64,000 bases of DNA. It comes from Escarpia spicata. Its lineage: Eukaryota; Annelida; Polychaeta; Sabellida; Siboglinidae. A program made the position numbers and the translations under genes. The DNA is taken from assembly GCA_963995525.1 (NCBI GenBank), contig CAXEFP010001012.1:62001-126000 (forward strand), written 5' to 3'. The notes beneath the pieces are model-generated. The model saw nothing but the letters and a program-made list of their open reading frames with translations. It was not told where the DNA came from and searched no databases. Position 1 is the stretch's first letter. Each line of letters starts with the position of its first letter. Positions 21,849 to 33,104 of the stretch are shown in pieces.

Positions 21849-22525
21849 TGACCGACCGCACACATCACACTCTGCGGCACACATCACACTCTTCGGCACA
21901 CATCACTCTTCGGCACACATCACACTGCAGCACACATCACAATATGTGGCACACATCACACTCTGCTTAACACATCACACTCTGCAGCACACATCACACT
22001 CTGTGGCACACATCACACTCTGCGGCACACATCACACTTTGCAGCACACATCACACTCTGCAACACACATCACACTCTGTGGCACACATCACACTCTGCT
22101 GAACACATCACACTCTGTGGCACACATCACACTCTGTGGCACACATCACACTCTGTGGCACACATCACACTCTGTGGCACACATCACACTCTGCAGCACA
22201 CATCACACTCTGTGGCACACATCACACTCTGCTGAACACATCACACTCTTCGGCACACATCACACTCTGCTGAACACATCACACTCTGCTGAACACATCA
22301 CACTCTGTAGCACACATCACACTCTTCAACATACATCACACTCTGTGGCACACATCACACTCTGCAGCACACATCACACTCTGTGGCACACATCACACTC
22401 TGCAGCATACATCACACTCTGCAGCACTGCAGCACACATCACAATCTGTGGCACACATCACACTCTGCAGCACACATCACACTCTGTGGCACACATCACA
22501 ATCTACAACACATATCACACCCTGC
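21849..22525 (+). repeat. 19-bp minisatellite, about 35 units
   Basis: The unit is CACACATCACACTCTGYRG with variation mainly in the last four bases. Because 19 is not divisible by 3, the reading frame cycles every three units, and the 262-codon open frame across it repeats every 19 residues. This is a repeat, not a gene. Confidence 0.95.
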
Positions 22526-23504
22526 CACACACAATATTCTCTACAATAAACACATCTAAAAATCACACAATTACAGCAAATGTCCTAATAAACATGTCAA
22601 ATCTGTTTCATTCAAATCCAGGGATCACTGTGTGCATGTGTGCATGTGTGCATGTAACAGAGATTTGTGATGCACAAGCAAACAACGTCGAAGGATGGCG
22701 TGTTGAACAGAAAAAGACAGCATTTACACACTGATGTTGTTTGTGTACTACAAATCGCTAGGTGACTGAATGGACTGAATTTGTTTTAATTAAACATCTT
22801 CAATCAATTCAATAATACAAACCTAAATATTTTTGATGAATTCTACAATTCAGTTTGTCTTGCCACCATAAGTGGATTGTGAAACCACAGCTTAGAAGCA
22901 TTTCATTCACAATCTATCGGCCATGGAAAACTACTTGACATTTGTAACCTTCCTATCAGAATTAGGGTGGTGGCCTCAGCCAGTATAAGTAAAGCATTCT
23001 GGATGGGCAGGCAGTGGAATGGTCATCACCATGTGACATAATATACTAATGAACACTGGTGCTGCTGTGGGTATGAGCAGTGTGAAGTGAGGTGAATCAT
23101 GTCTACACAACAAAGTCAAAATCATTCTCCATCCTGTCTCGCACACAGAGTGATCATCTGTCTCACTTACACAGTCATCCTCTGTCTCACTAACAGGGTG
23201 ATCACCTGTCTTGCTGACAGAGTCAACTGAAATTTGCCTCTTTAATGTTGGTGTAATCTGTAGGGTGGCGCCACAATACACCACCCTCATCGTGTAATGT
23301 ATGGCATACACATTGCCGCCATCACACGGGTCATCCAAACTACCGCAGTGAATGTTCCATGATGACGTTCCGAGACAGACTGCAATGGTTGCAATGCTCG
23401 CAACGCAGAGTTAATTGCGGTTTTTTATAAACAGAATGTCTGCCTCAGGGAATTGGCTGTGGTTTTGAAAGTCAGTTTGGATCATTCAAAACTCCCACAC
23501 CGTG
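22526..23504. other. Unassigned sequence
   Basis: A small repeat of about 24 bp (CTGTCTCACT..CAG..ATC) lies around 23150-23225 within a 120-codon minus-strand open frame that I do not recognise. The minus strand continues from the end of the transposase region, so part of this may belong to that element, but no terminal repeat is identifiable. Confidence 0.45.
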
Positions 23505-24588
23505 TATTGATGGGGTAGGTGACGGTGTGTATGGGTGGGTGGGTGGTTGCGTTCATACGGTGGAGTAGGTGACGGTGTGTATCGGTGTGGGTGGGTGGTG
23601 CTTGCGTTCATACGGTGGGATAGGTGGCAGTGTGTATGGGTGTGGGTGGGTGGGTGCTTGCGTTCGTACGATGGGGTAGGTGACGGAGTGTATGGGTGTG
23701 TGTGTGTGGGTGCGTGCGGGCGTATGGTGGGGTAGGTGATGGTGTGTATGGGTGTGGGTGGGTGGGTGCTTGTGTTCGTACGGTGGGGTAGGTGATGGTG
23801 TGTATGGGTGTGGGTGGGTGGGTGCTTGCGTTCGTACGGTGGGGTAGGTGGCAGTGTGTATGGGTGTGCGTGGGTGGGTGCTTGCGTTCGTACGGTAGGG
23901 TAGGTGGCGGTATGTATGGGTGTGGGTGGGTGGGTGCTTGCGTTCATACGGTGGGGTAGGTGGCGGTGTGTATGTGTGTGCGTGGGTGGGTGCTTGCGTT
24001 CGTACGGTAGGGTAGGTGGCGCTATGTATGGGTGTGGGTGGGTGGGTGCTTGCGTTCATACGGTGGGGTAGGTGATGGTGTGTATGGGTGTGGCTGGGTG
24101 GGTGCATGTGGGCGTACGGTGGGGTAGGTGATGGTGTGTATCGGTGTGTGTGCGTGTGGGCGTACAGTGGGGTAGGCGATGGTGTGTATGGGTGTGTGTG
24201 TGTGGGTGCGTGCAGGCGTACGGTGGGGTAGGTGATGGGTGTGGCTGGGTGGGTGCGTGTGGGCGTACGGTGGGGTAGGTGATGGTGTGTATCGGTGTGG
24301 GTGGGTGCGTGTGGGCGTACGGTGGGGTAGGCGATGGTGTGTATGGGTGTGGGTGGGTGGGTGCATGTGGGCGTACGGTGGGGTAGGTGATGGTGTGTAT
24401 GGGTGTGGTTGGGTGTGTGCGTGTGGGCGTACGGTGGGGTAGGTGATGGTGTGTGTGGGTGTGTGGGTGCGTGTGGGCGTATGGTGAGGTAGGCAATGGT
24501 GTGTGTGTGTGGGTGCGTGCAGGCGTACGGTGGGGTAGGTGATGGTGTGTATGGGTGTGGCTGGGTGTATGCGTGTCTGTGTGTCTGT
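23505..24588 (+). repeat. G/T-rich minisatellite, 50-57-bp unit, about 19 units
   Basis: The unit consists of GGTGGGGTAGGTGATGGTGT, then GTATGGGTGTGGGTGGGTGG and a TGCTTGCGTTCGTAC block. GTAGGT starts near 23515, 23565, 23620 and 23676 illustrate the spacing. The right half switches to a variant with GCGTGTGGGCGTAC. Many units are 56 or 57 bp, so the overlapping minus-strand frames read as Pro/Thr/His-rich repeats of about 19 residues. It ends right at the transposase stop codon. Confidence 0.9.
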
Positions 24589-26670
24589 CTACTCTCTGCT
24601 TGCGTAAGAGTGATCGGCCGATTTTCGTGACCTTAACGAATATGGGTGATCAGTACGATTTCCCGGTGGCTGTCGGCGCCTCCTTCTCACTGGTGTAACT
24701 GCCGTTGCTGTCACTGCTACTGTTGTTACTGTATGACTTGCTGGTTTGGGATCAAGTTGACTCTTTCTGTAGATGTCGTCTTGGCATCTCTGTCGTTTCG
24801 CCCTAATGTAGTCTCTCATCCTCTTTGACTTGGTGGCTCGTCTGTGTAGGCGCACCGATGGCTGTCTGGCATATTGTCGTTGGTAAGCTACATCTTGCTG
24901 GATCCGTTTAACAGCGTGAGCAACTCTTCCACCCTTTGTAATGGAACACTGTACATTTTCCAATTTTCGTAGCATTGAATCTCCAGCACCGTAGTTTAGA
25001 CGATCGATGACTGAACACACACGTCCCAGTGCATTTCGACTGAATTTAACATTCTTAGGTACCGATGCGGAAAAAGCTCTGTTTGCAGATTCATTTGGAT
25101 TTGTTGTTAGTCTGCGTCGTGTCATTTGAAGTGCGGCATTGCCAAGACGCATTTCAATCAGTCCTTGAAGTGTTGCTCGATCACTGTCTGTCATATTTAG
25201 TCGCGTGAGGCCACAGGCCTTCAAATGTTGTGAAGTATTCCACCAATTCTTGCGACCACCACGGCAGACAATTGCATGTCTGCGACAGTTTCTGCATGAG
25301 CCAGAATAGCAGTCGAGTGTGGCTTGAATGATGTCGGGCATACGTCTAGTTATAACTGTCGTGTCACTGTCGTGAAGTATGTGGACACTTGTGTAGATCT
25401 TCTGGCATCTTGTTTTCACATCTTCCGCAATCATTTTTCTGTTTTCTGCTCGCCTTGCAGCAGTTTCTCCTGGAAACATCCTGGGGGAGAATGATGCTTT
25501 CATGATATGACGAAATTGCGTTTGAGACAGATGCGTCGTATCGGATTGCCTCTATGTCTCCATACCTGCTGGCATTGCATCTTGTACACCTCGCGATGCT
25601 AATGCATCACCGTCTGTAGCAACATACTTGATTGCAACGTCTTCTTGTGCTAAACTGTCGCCAATTTGTTTCCCAATTCTGTACTCGGACAGCGGATCTG
25701 TTGCTTGCACATTGGCCGTGCAACCAGCATGGCCAGGACAGGTGACATTGACACCCTTGTTCCGAAGTGAAGCTCCTAGTTTACACAGCTTGCTGTCCAT
25801 CCAGAAAGCTATGATTTCCTTTTCACCGGTTTGCCAACTGATTGCAGTTCCCAAAGCCTGTGACGCATTCTGCCCACCACAGCTGTAAGTGTTTTTGAGA
25901 TTTGTGGAGTTGTACCGAACATCGACGCTTATGTTAATCGGAGCATCTTCTGGCAGACCACGCAGAGTGTTGATCTCTTTTGTTTTCTGTCTTCTCCTGT
26001 GTAAGTCGTCCATGGTTGCTTGTGCGGTGACAGTTGCGACCTTGTTTGCAGTTCTCTGTAATCCTGTGCGACTAGGTGGTGGTGTGTCCATTGCAGCTAG
26101 AATGTGACGGATCTTTGTGGTCCCTATTGTCGAATCCTGGAGACCGACGTGAAGTGCGACATTAGTTGTAGCAGCTCGCTGACCACTACGTCCAGTGCTG
26201 ACCTCAGTGTACAGTTTGTACATGCGCGAATGATAGTCACAATTTGTACATCGGAGTGATTGCTTCCAACAGAGACCAATCTGTTGTTCATGGTATATTT
26301 GAAACTGTGGAGAAGTGCACGTCGTCTTGCAGGCGTGCTCAGTGTAACATTCATTCCACATCTGAGCACTCTTTTCTATATTTAGCAGACGCATCTCGGT
26401 TCCTCCTTGATTTTCGTCTGGCTGGAGGTAGCTGTCTGTTAAATCTGGGCATCGGTATGGCCGCGGTCGTAGAATTTTGCTATTGCCAGGCTTGCCGTCA
26501 GCATCGGGTACCGTTAACAGTCCACCAGAAGTTTCTTGTACGACTCTTGAAAAGTCAGCCATGCCGAGTCGTGGCATCCATACATGACTGTCTGGTGTTT
26601 CTGTTGATTCACCATGCATTGCTTCAAAATGTGGGTGGCCTTGTTGGAAACCGTGCCGATTTCTCCTCAT
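24589..26670 (-). CDS. Mutator-like transposase with one in-frame stop
   Basis: The minus strand has one frame from 26811 to 24589 (740 codons) broken only by TAG at 25552-25554. The likely start is the ATG at 26670, because MRRNRHGFQQGHPHF matches the usual N-terminus of metazoan Mutator-like transposases (MULE-type family). Counting from 26811, CTNCDYHSRMYKLY is at about residues 188-201, the block RAATTNVALHVGLQ at 212-225, and TGLQRTANKVATVTAQATMD at 249-268. A DDE set may be D297 (SVDVRYN), D400 or D402 (ATDGDA) and E574 (NESANR). A Cys-rich segment (CYSGSCRNCRRHAIVC) lies at 501-516 and SVPKNVKFSRNALGR near 585-600. The C-terminus is basic. Such proteins cut and paste DNA at element ends. 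The lone stop means recent inactivation, a base error, or readthrough. Confidence 0.88.
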
Positions 26671-27593
26671 TCCTCTAACAGGCGGTGTCTTCCTATCACT
26701 ATGTTTGCTAAGTTTACCAGTCTCATAATTTGCAGTCTCCTTCATTGTAATAATGCAGAATAATCCTGGCAGAATCACAGTTGAAAGGGACAAACCGTTA
26801 TTTGAAATCACAGACTTCTAATGAGTCTGAAAGTCCAAATCACAGTGACAGAACTTGGGTGTGATAAGGGGGGTGGGGAGAGAATCACATTAGTGAAGCC
26901 TCCATTTGGAAATCTATATCATAAATGGACTAATGACATTGCAGAAGGGTGATTAAACAATCTTTTTTTGTTTACTTCAGCTAATTAAACACATGTGAAG
27001 AGGTTGGGAGCCACCCTAATGACATCTTGGCAGAGTGACTACTGGCATTCAGCTCCTAGGCCCAGGCTGCCAGGACATACTGTCACCTGACTTGATCAGT
27101 ACTCAATCAGGCAAGTGCCACAGTGTATTGAATGTCTACTAATTGGGTTGTGTAATACTGTGCAATTGAACTCATTAAGACGTCTGGCCTTTGAAGAATC
27201 CACACTTTAAGGTCATATATCATGTATAATTATAGTTGTCTAATAGGGAAAAAGTAAAAAAATCAATATAAATATAAATGCAACATAACAACTGCCTGTA
27301 TGTGATATGTTTACAGAAAACATACTGGGCTTTCTGGAAAACAGGGTTAGGTCTTCATATATGCCGGATGAGAAAGTGTGTACAGTGTAGAGTTATGCCA
27401 GATTAGAATATGTCCAACAGTAAAATGCTTACTCATATGGTGCCCGGTCAAGTAGGGTGGCGCTTTTGAAATGTGTATAGAAAAAAAACATGTGGATGAA
27501 TTACCAAAAAAAATATTGCACAGTGTTTGAGATAGGAGTGCCTCTAAAATATAGTAATTTCAATTTTTTTCTCAAAAATTCCCAAACCTATTT
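26671..27593 (-). other. Upstream flank of the transposase, homologous to the 60.6-64 kb array
   Basis: From about 26765 to 27593 this matches the spacer of the 1.36-kb array with many substitutions. Shared landmarks are ACAAACCG, TAAGGGGGGTGGGG, CATTGCAG.AGGGTGATT, TTTGTTTAC, GTCTGGCCTTTGA and CCTATTTGGGG. It is probably the 5' UTR and promoter of the Mutator-like element. No other gene is seen. Confidence 0.75.
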
Positions 27594-28046
27594 GGGGTCA
27601 GCACACTGTTGAACTTCCTGCTTGATTACAGACGAAACAAAGTGCAGTATATTTTTGAGAAATGACTTTATAATATTCACTTGCTCTGACATAAGTGCAC
27701 TTGAGTAGTCAGATTTCTAGATGTGATTGTTGAAGCTGTTGACAGTAAAATTGTGTCTTTTTAGCTGATTTTACTAAGCGGAAGGGTATCTGGCAGCAAT
27801 TTGGCTAGTTGACACTTTAGCTGGATTACTGCCTGCATCCAGTTGTAAATATTGACGGGTGTCATACATACAGGCATTTTGCAAGAGCTAGAGATATGAG
27901 ATTTTGACTAAACTCGACCAGCATGTCAATGAGATGATAATAACAGCAGGTGAGAAGTTTAAGAAACTTTATAGGTCACGTTTTCTTATAATCACACAAA
28001 ACGTTAACATGGTCGCCAATGGGAAAACTGACAGTGTGCTGACCCC
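27594..28046 (+). mobile_element. TIR element, 453 bp, GGGGTCAGCACACTGT ends
   Basis: It starts GGGGTCAGCACACTGT and ends with the perfect inverse ACAGTGTGCTGACCCC. There is no coding capacity. Three close relatives occur in the array at 60616, 61966 and 63330. All but the first are preceded by CCTATTT, so the left junction here is the same as in the array; the right flank (TTATAATGAC) differs. It could be a MITE or a terminal module of the Mutator-like element. Confidence 0.85.
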
Positions 28047-29200
28047 TTATAATGACTAACCGGAAGTTGCATTGAGCTGACCGGAACTTGATGATTCTGG
28101 AGACAGAGTATTTCATTATAATCAAACTGGCACATAGATTAAGGTTTCCCTCTTTGACGGCTTGAACTTTGAGCGCCTAATTTCAGGGATTAATCTACGA
28201 CCTCTAGAACAGGACGAGACACTTTTATGGAGTAAGTCAGTTCATTCCCTAACGGTTCCGAAGTTAAAAAGTAATGTACATGTAAAATATAATGTGGGCG
28301 TAATTTATAAAACGTAACCTAACAGTTGCAGGAACCATGCTTGCGGTAAAAACTTTGGGAAAACAGCTTATGCATCATAGACTTGGCATCATGGAGTATA
28401 TGCAGACACAATACTGCTGATGTCTACCCTCATGCCAATAGCATAGCAATGTGAATATTATTTGACAGTTCTACACTGTAACGACTAAGCGTCTAGGGCC
28501 TATCCGCTATCGTGACGTGAACTTTACATTCTCTCCGACCTTCGTCATTTGGTGTTGATGTAACGATACTCTGTGCTTTCAAACTTTTTGTAAATTTACT
28601 TTAACGACTGTCTCCAAGGCATCCTGTCGGGTGACAGGCATGTTTGCTAGTAATAATAAGGTAACTTCTTTTGCACCTAAATTTTCATACCAAGCTCTGA
28701 GGTGCACCAATACAAAAGGGTTAGTCAATCCAGGTAAGTTTTTAAATGATGGTGAAATTGTGTAATAAATTAAATCTGATGAACAGTAATGGACCGGAAA
28801 ATAGTTGCAAATATAGTTTTGCAATTTCAAATTTTGCAGATTATATCAAATTGTGTCGTTAATCACAAGTCACTCAGATGTACATGCAACAAAACAGCAG
28901 GAACATTGTGTTGTTATCATAAAAATAAGACATACGTTTTTTTCCGAAGTTTCAATTCCCCTTGACAACCACTCGGACAAGTTAAGATTTTGGCGGACAA
29001 GTAGATTTCAAAACTTACTTGTGTAGCGGACAAGTAAATATTCTGACTTATTTCTATCGCTGTATTGTAAATGGAAGCATCAACCACTTGCAACTTGCTA
29101 TGCAGTTTCCCCACTATTATACTGATGATTAATACAGATGATAATATTTTTGTTATTTCTTTCCTATTTAAAATAAAAAATGAATGCTAGAATTAAGCTG
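28047..29200. other. Unassigned sequence with CGGACAAGT motifs
   Basis: Three CGGACAAGT motifs and an inverted ACTTGTGTAG copy occur within 28970-29040 and look like a small dispersed repeat. Minus-strand open frames of 65-83 codons in this stretch are not recognisable. Confidence 0.5.
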
Positions 29201-29203
29201 CAT

Positions 29204-29467
29204 TTAATAATACAAAAACATTGTTTGCAATAATTTGAACGTTGTGCCTGTGAAATGTGTGTAAACACAGCTGTTATTGTTACAGAGATGGGCGAAGGTA
29301 ACCACAATGTCCTCGAATTGGGTGTGACTGCCGTTAGATTCCACAGTTATTGTTTCCCTCTTGTTTCCTCGTCTGTCTGGAGTGAGGCTGGCCTTGATTC
29401 CAAACCTCGATTTCTGTTTTATTTTCCTCACTGATCTTGCACTGCTCTCTTCATCGACTGTCTCCAT
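29204..29467 (-). CDS. Possible first coding exon, unidentified
   Basis: The minus strand opens with METVDEESSARSVRKIKQKS and continues RFGIKASLTPDRRGNKRETI and VESNGSHTQFEDIV, a hydrophilic, basic and protein-like run. It weakens after about residue 55, near a possible GT donor at about 29305. It lies about 190 bp from a plus-strand exon candidate, so the two could share a bidirectional promoter. It could also be chance. Confidence 0.25.
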   Translation of the reverse strand: METVDEESSARSVRKIKQKSRFGIKASLTPDRRGNKRETITVESNGSHTQFEDIVVTFAHLCNNNSCVYTHFTGTTFKLLQTMFLYY

Positions 29468-29649
29468 TCCCCTCTATCTTTCACTCTCATTCTTGACTCC
29501 TCTCAGAATCCTTCCAGATCTCTAGACCATAAACTCATTTAGTGAACTTCCTCCTAATAAATGATCACTGCTGGAATGGGACAGACCATTACACTTTAAG
29601 CTATTGTAATGCCCACTTAGCCACATATAAATTTGTCATTCATGTCAAA

Positions 29650-29781
29650 ATGAAATGTTCAACTTCCTACAGCAGCACCAGTGCTGGGAAGGCAGGAGGA
29701 CTACACAGATCTGTCTCCCGGACTTACAGCAGCGGTAGTGATGTGAAATATTCCTACGATGACGACTTCACCCAGCATGAA
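29650..29781 (+). CDS. Exon of an unidentified gene (gene B), Ser/Tyr-rich
   Basis: ATG at 29650 opens 44 codons (SYSSTSAGKAGGLHRSVSRT, then YSSGSDVKYSYDDDFTQHE). They end at a strong donor GAA|GTAAGT at 29782, phase 0. Alternatively CTTCCTACAG at 29671 is an acceptor and this is an internal exon. The next candidate exon, at 32916, joins in phase 0. The composition is of a disordered, phosphorylatable region. Confidence 0.5.
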
Positions 29782-29834
29782 GTAAGTGTGTAATACGCTA
29801 TGTATTTAGTCAAGTGGTTTACATTTGTGTGAAT

Positions 29835-31660
29835 GTAAATAATAATAAAATAAATAATAATTTTATTTATAAAGCGCCGTATATAATTCTGCTCAGAGGC
29901 GCATAAAAATACAACATTGTTACAATATAAATATACAATTGTTTGAGCTTACATGGTAAATATATTACATAAGATACATAAATTATTATGTAGAAAATGT
30001 AAGGCTCCTAAAATTTGTAATGTATAAGCCTAGCTTATCCATAATAAATTAATAGTAAAGTAAACTAATAAATTAATAATAAAATAGGATAAGTCAATAA
30101 TTAATAATAAAATAATATTGAAAAAAACCCCATATAATTATGATTAAGATAAATGCAATATAGTACATACTACAAGTAGTCGACAAATGCGGCTTTAAAA
30201 AGATATGTTTTCAAATGTGACTTAAAAAGTAGACAGTCCAGCAGATCATTCCCCAGGCGCGGTGCCGTCACTGAAAAACCACGCTGACCATATCGTTCTA
30301 AATTGTGGCGGGGTACGCTTCCGGCGGAGCGAAGCTGGCGGCCCGCCGTGTATTCAACAATCATGTATTCAGTATTTTGTATATTATACGTCATCGAATG
30401 GGCAACCAGTGTAGTGCGATCAACACAGGCATGATGTGGAAGTGATCTCGGCGTCGTTGCTGCGTTAATACATGCGCCGCTGAATTTTGCACCCGTTGCA
30501 ATTTTTGTAGCAATCGCTCGTTGATGCCAAACAACACCGCATTACCGTAGTCCAGCTTTGAGGTCACTAGAGCATAAACGATGGTTTTACATGCATCAAC
30601 GGTCAAGCTCTGTCGTATCTTGGCGATGTTGTGCAGCTGGAAATATGCCGCCTGGCACGTACGAGCAACTTGCACTGACATATCCAGCCCACTGTCCAAG
30701 AAAACGTCGATGTCTCGTACTGTCGGCTGAGGCGCTATGTCACACCCACACACGTGGACTCTTGTAATCGCAGGAGGCACTTTGGTGTTAGGTGCGTAAA
30801 AGACAATTGTTTCGGTCTTTGCCTCATTTAGTAACAGTTGATGGTTCGCCATGCAATGCTTTATGTCGATGATGCATTGTTCGATACGGCGGGTAGCATT
30901 GTCTGCGTCACATGGCTGATCACGTGGGAAATCAACATAGAGTTGAGTGTCATCGGCATACATGTGGTATTTCAAGCAGTGTTTAGCGAATATGGCAGTG
31001 ATTGGCATACAGTATACTGTGAACAGTAAGGGACTAAGAACCGATCCCTGAGGCACACCATAGCGCAACAGTTGCCGGCGAGAAATGGCATCGCCAATTT
31101 TTATCTCCAGTGTTCTGTCCATCAAGTAAGATGCCACCCACGCCAGCGCCGAGTCACGGATTCCGATGGATTTCTTTTGTCCGAGTAGTATAGCGTGGTC
31201 AACAGTGTCGAAAGCAGCAGTGATCAAGAAGGACGAGTATTACTCCTTTTTGACAGTCGAGTGCCTGTATGATATCGTCGTGAATACGCACGAGTGCTGT
31301 TTCGGTGCTGTGGTGCGGACAATATGCGCACTGGAACGGGTCAAGCAGTTTGTTTTCGTCAATGTAGCAGCGAAGGTCAGCCGCGACATGTATCTCCAAT
31401 ACCTTTGACACAAAGCTGAAATTGGATATAGGGCGGTAGTTCGTAATGTAATTTGCATCAAGACCAGTCTTCTTGAGCAGTGGCATGACCAGCGCATGTT
31501 TCATTTCAGATGGCACCGTCGCAGATTCCAGTGACAGATTGATGATACTCGCCAGAATTGGTGCGATGATATTGATGTCAAGGGTCGAGAGAGCAAGATT
31601 TGCAAGGGCATTTGTTCATGAGTCGAACGATAGCTGTAGCTGTTGTCGGTGTAAATGCTG
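29835..31660 (-). mobile_element. CR1-like LINE, RT to 3' end
   Basis: Minus-strand segments in order: TPTTATAIVRLMNKCPCKSC, MKHALVMPLLKKTGLDANYI, NYRPISNFSFVSKVLE, HHSTETALVRIHDDIIQALD, AAFDTVDHAILL, GVPQGSVLSPLLFTVYCMPI, HMYADDTQLYVDFP (intact catalytic YADD), ALVTSKLDYGNAVLFGI and LLFKSHLKTYLF. Frame breaks lie near 31580, 31225 and 30395. The 3' UTR ends in an AATAATAATAAAATAA tract next to AAAGCGCCGTATATAA. The endonuclease is missing. This is the most complete RT domain in the window. Confidence 0.9.
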
Positions 31661-31665
31661 ACAGA

Positions 31666-32005
31666 GTACAAATGTGGAGCACAATGGCACAATGGCTAGA
31701 GCATCAGACTCTCGATCGAGAGAATCCGGGTTTGAGTCCTGTGTCAAGCTTTGGGCAAGTTTGTACACTCTGCGTTGCTCCAGTTCACTCAGCTGTAAGA
31801 ATGAGTACTTGGCTATATGCAGTGGTCGAAATTTGTGTACGAATAGTCTTCGCACATTAATTGAAGCATGGCTAAATGTTTCATAGAGAAGTCAAGATGG
31901 TGTTCGATTGAACTGGTCTGCCAGGGAGTAAAGTGTAAAAAAGCACTTTGAGCAGTCCTAAGGACTGGATACTGCGCTATATAAGAACTCATCTGTGTGT
32001 AATAC
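31666..32005 (+). mobile_element. tRNA-derived SINE
   Basis: A box TGGCACAATGG at 31685-31695 and B box GGTTTGAGTCC at 31729-31739 are spaced as in a tRNA gene, with an anticodon-arm-like CAGACTCTCGATCGAGAGAA between them. A tRNA-unrelated body follows, including CCAGTTCACTCAGCTGTAAG, similar to the central domain of known metazoan SINEs. The tail AAAAAGCACTTTGAGCAG and CTGCGCTATATAAGAACTC resembles CR1-type LINE ends, suggesting mobilisation by such a LINE. The head overlaps the 5' edge of the LINE at 29.8-31.7 kb. Confidence 0.8.
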
Positions 32006-32084
32006 ATTGTGTATTTAGTCTTAGTGCTTTTGATTGAGTGAATGTCAATTTACTAGTATAAAACATAACAGCAATTAAAACATG

Positions 32085-32490
32085 GATCAATACAAGTTAA
32101 ATCAGAGATCAATATCGAGATTATCACAAAAATCAACACAGATCAATGCAGATCAATATGGAGATCAACACAGATCAATATGGACATCAGAGATCAGCAT
32201 AGATCAGTATAGAGAACAACGCATTGATAAACATAGATATCCTTACAGAGATCAAGACAGATCAATATAGAGATCAATGCAGAAATCAACACTGAGATCA
32301 ATACAGAGATCAATACAGAAATCACCACATATATAAATGCAGAGATCAACACAGATGAATACAAATCAATACTTTAAAGATCAGTGCAGAGATCAACATA
32401 AAGCAATAGAGACCAACCCAGGTCAACATAGATCAATACAGTGATCAATATAGATAAATAAGATATTTAAGATACACAGAGATCAATATA
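32085..32490 (+). repeat. Degenerate GATCAATACAGA tandem repeat
   Basis: GATCAA/GATCAG elements recur every 10-14 bp (AGATCAATACAGAGATCAAC-like), with decay at both ends. No coding meaning. Confidence 0.85.
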
Positions 32491-32529
32491 TGTTTGTTGG
32501 AATCTTTGAAAATATAGTGTCACATATTT

Positions 32530-32725
32530 GGTAGCAGGGAGCCAGACAGTTTCTCTACCTGCAGTTAGCAGGTATAGTAATTTGCAACATGAAGTCTTCT
32601 GTGCTGAACGTGGGAAAATGGGAAATCATTGAACATCAAAGGGCATTGCGGTTAACTCTGCCCGACTCGACTGCATTGCCATAATTCTTATTTTGAAACT
32701 GGATGTTTTGTTTACTAATACTATT
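32530..32725 (+). repeat. Dispersed repeat, copy 1
   Basis: The segment with GTAATTTGCAACATGAAGTC, CTGAACGTGGGAAAATGGGA and GAACATCAAAGGGCATTGCG matches the reverse complement of 44690-44850. No ORF of note; an unclassified repeat. Confidence 0.75.
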
Positions 32726-32915
32726 AGAACAGGTGGTCGTGCCATCAAATTGCGACTGTTGTTACGCGCTTACTAAACACTATTTGGCTGGCAGTAAACC
32801 TTCAGCATTATTGTCACAGAAAATTATAATAAATGAAATACTAGGAACAGACTCATCACTGCCTCCTTTGATACTTCCTTCTACTCAACTCAACAACTAT
32901 TGTGGTGTTTAATAG

Positions 32916-33026
32916 GAGGAAGAGGAGGAGCACCAAGAGGAGGAAGTAATCCAGGAGGAGGAGGAGAGGGAGGCCGCCCACCAGGCTGAGGTGGCCTACA
33001 TTGAGAGGAAGCTGCAGGCGTTGGAA
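32916..33026 (+). CDS. Exon candidate of gene B, Glu-rich coiled coil
   Basis: After an AATAG acceptor, 37 codons read EEEEEHQEEEVIQEEEEREA and AHQAEVAYIERKLQALE in phase 0 with the exon at 29650. The IERKLQALEVRG-like end recalls the start of a bMERB-type helical domain (MICAL/EHBP1 families), but this is weak. The donor is either GAA|GTCAGG (33027) or a GC-type site a few bases later. The lower-complexity extension after it (Ser/Pro-rich) is probably intronic. Confidence 0.45.
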
Positions 33027-33104
33027 GTCAGGGCGAGTCTGTCGCTCTCCCCTCCCCCCCACCCTCCCTCACAGTCACACCACGAGCGTATGTACACTAA
33101 AGCC

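Noticed and set aside
21946..22734. 262-codon open frame
   Set aside because: Translation of a 19-bp tandem repeat; period 19 residues follows from arithmetic, not selection.
22976..23338. Host gene exon on the minus strand
   Set aside because: Includes a 24-bp repeat, lacks motifs and lies between two minisatellites; kept only as unassigned sequence.
23486..24496. Pro/Thr/His-rich open frames up to 184 codons on the minus strand
   Set aside because: They overlap in different frames over one minisatellite.
31670..31745. Functional tRNA gene
   Set aside because: A and B boxes are present but the acceptor stem does not close and a SINE body and LINE-like tail follow.
32085..32490. CRISPR array
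   Set aside because: Short degenerate direct repeats without fixed repeat and spacer lengths, in animal DNA.
32916..33026. RAD50 coiled-coil exon
   Set aside because: Glu-rich sequence without RAD50 landmarks, far upstream; better grouped with the exon at 29650.
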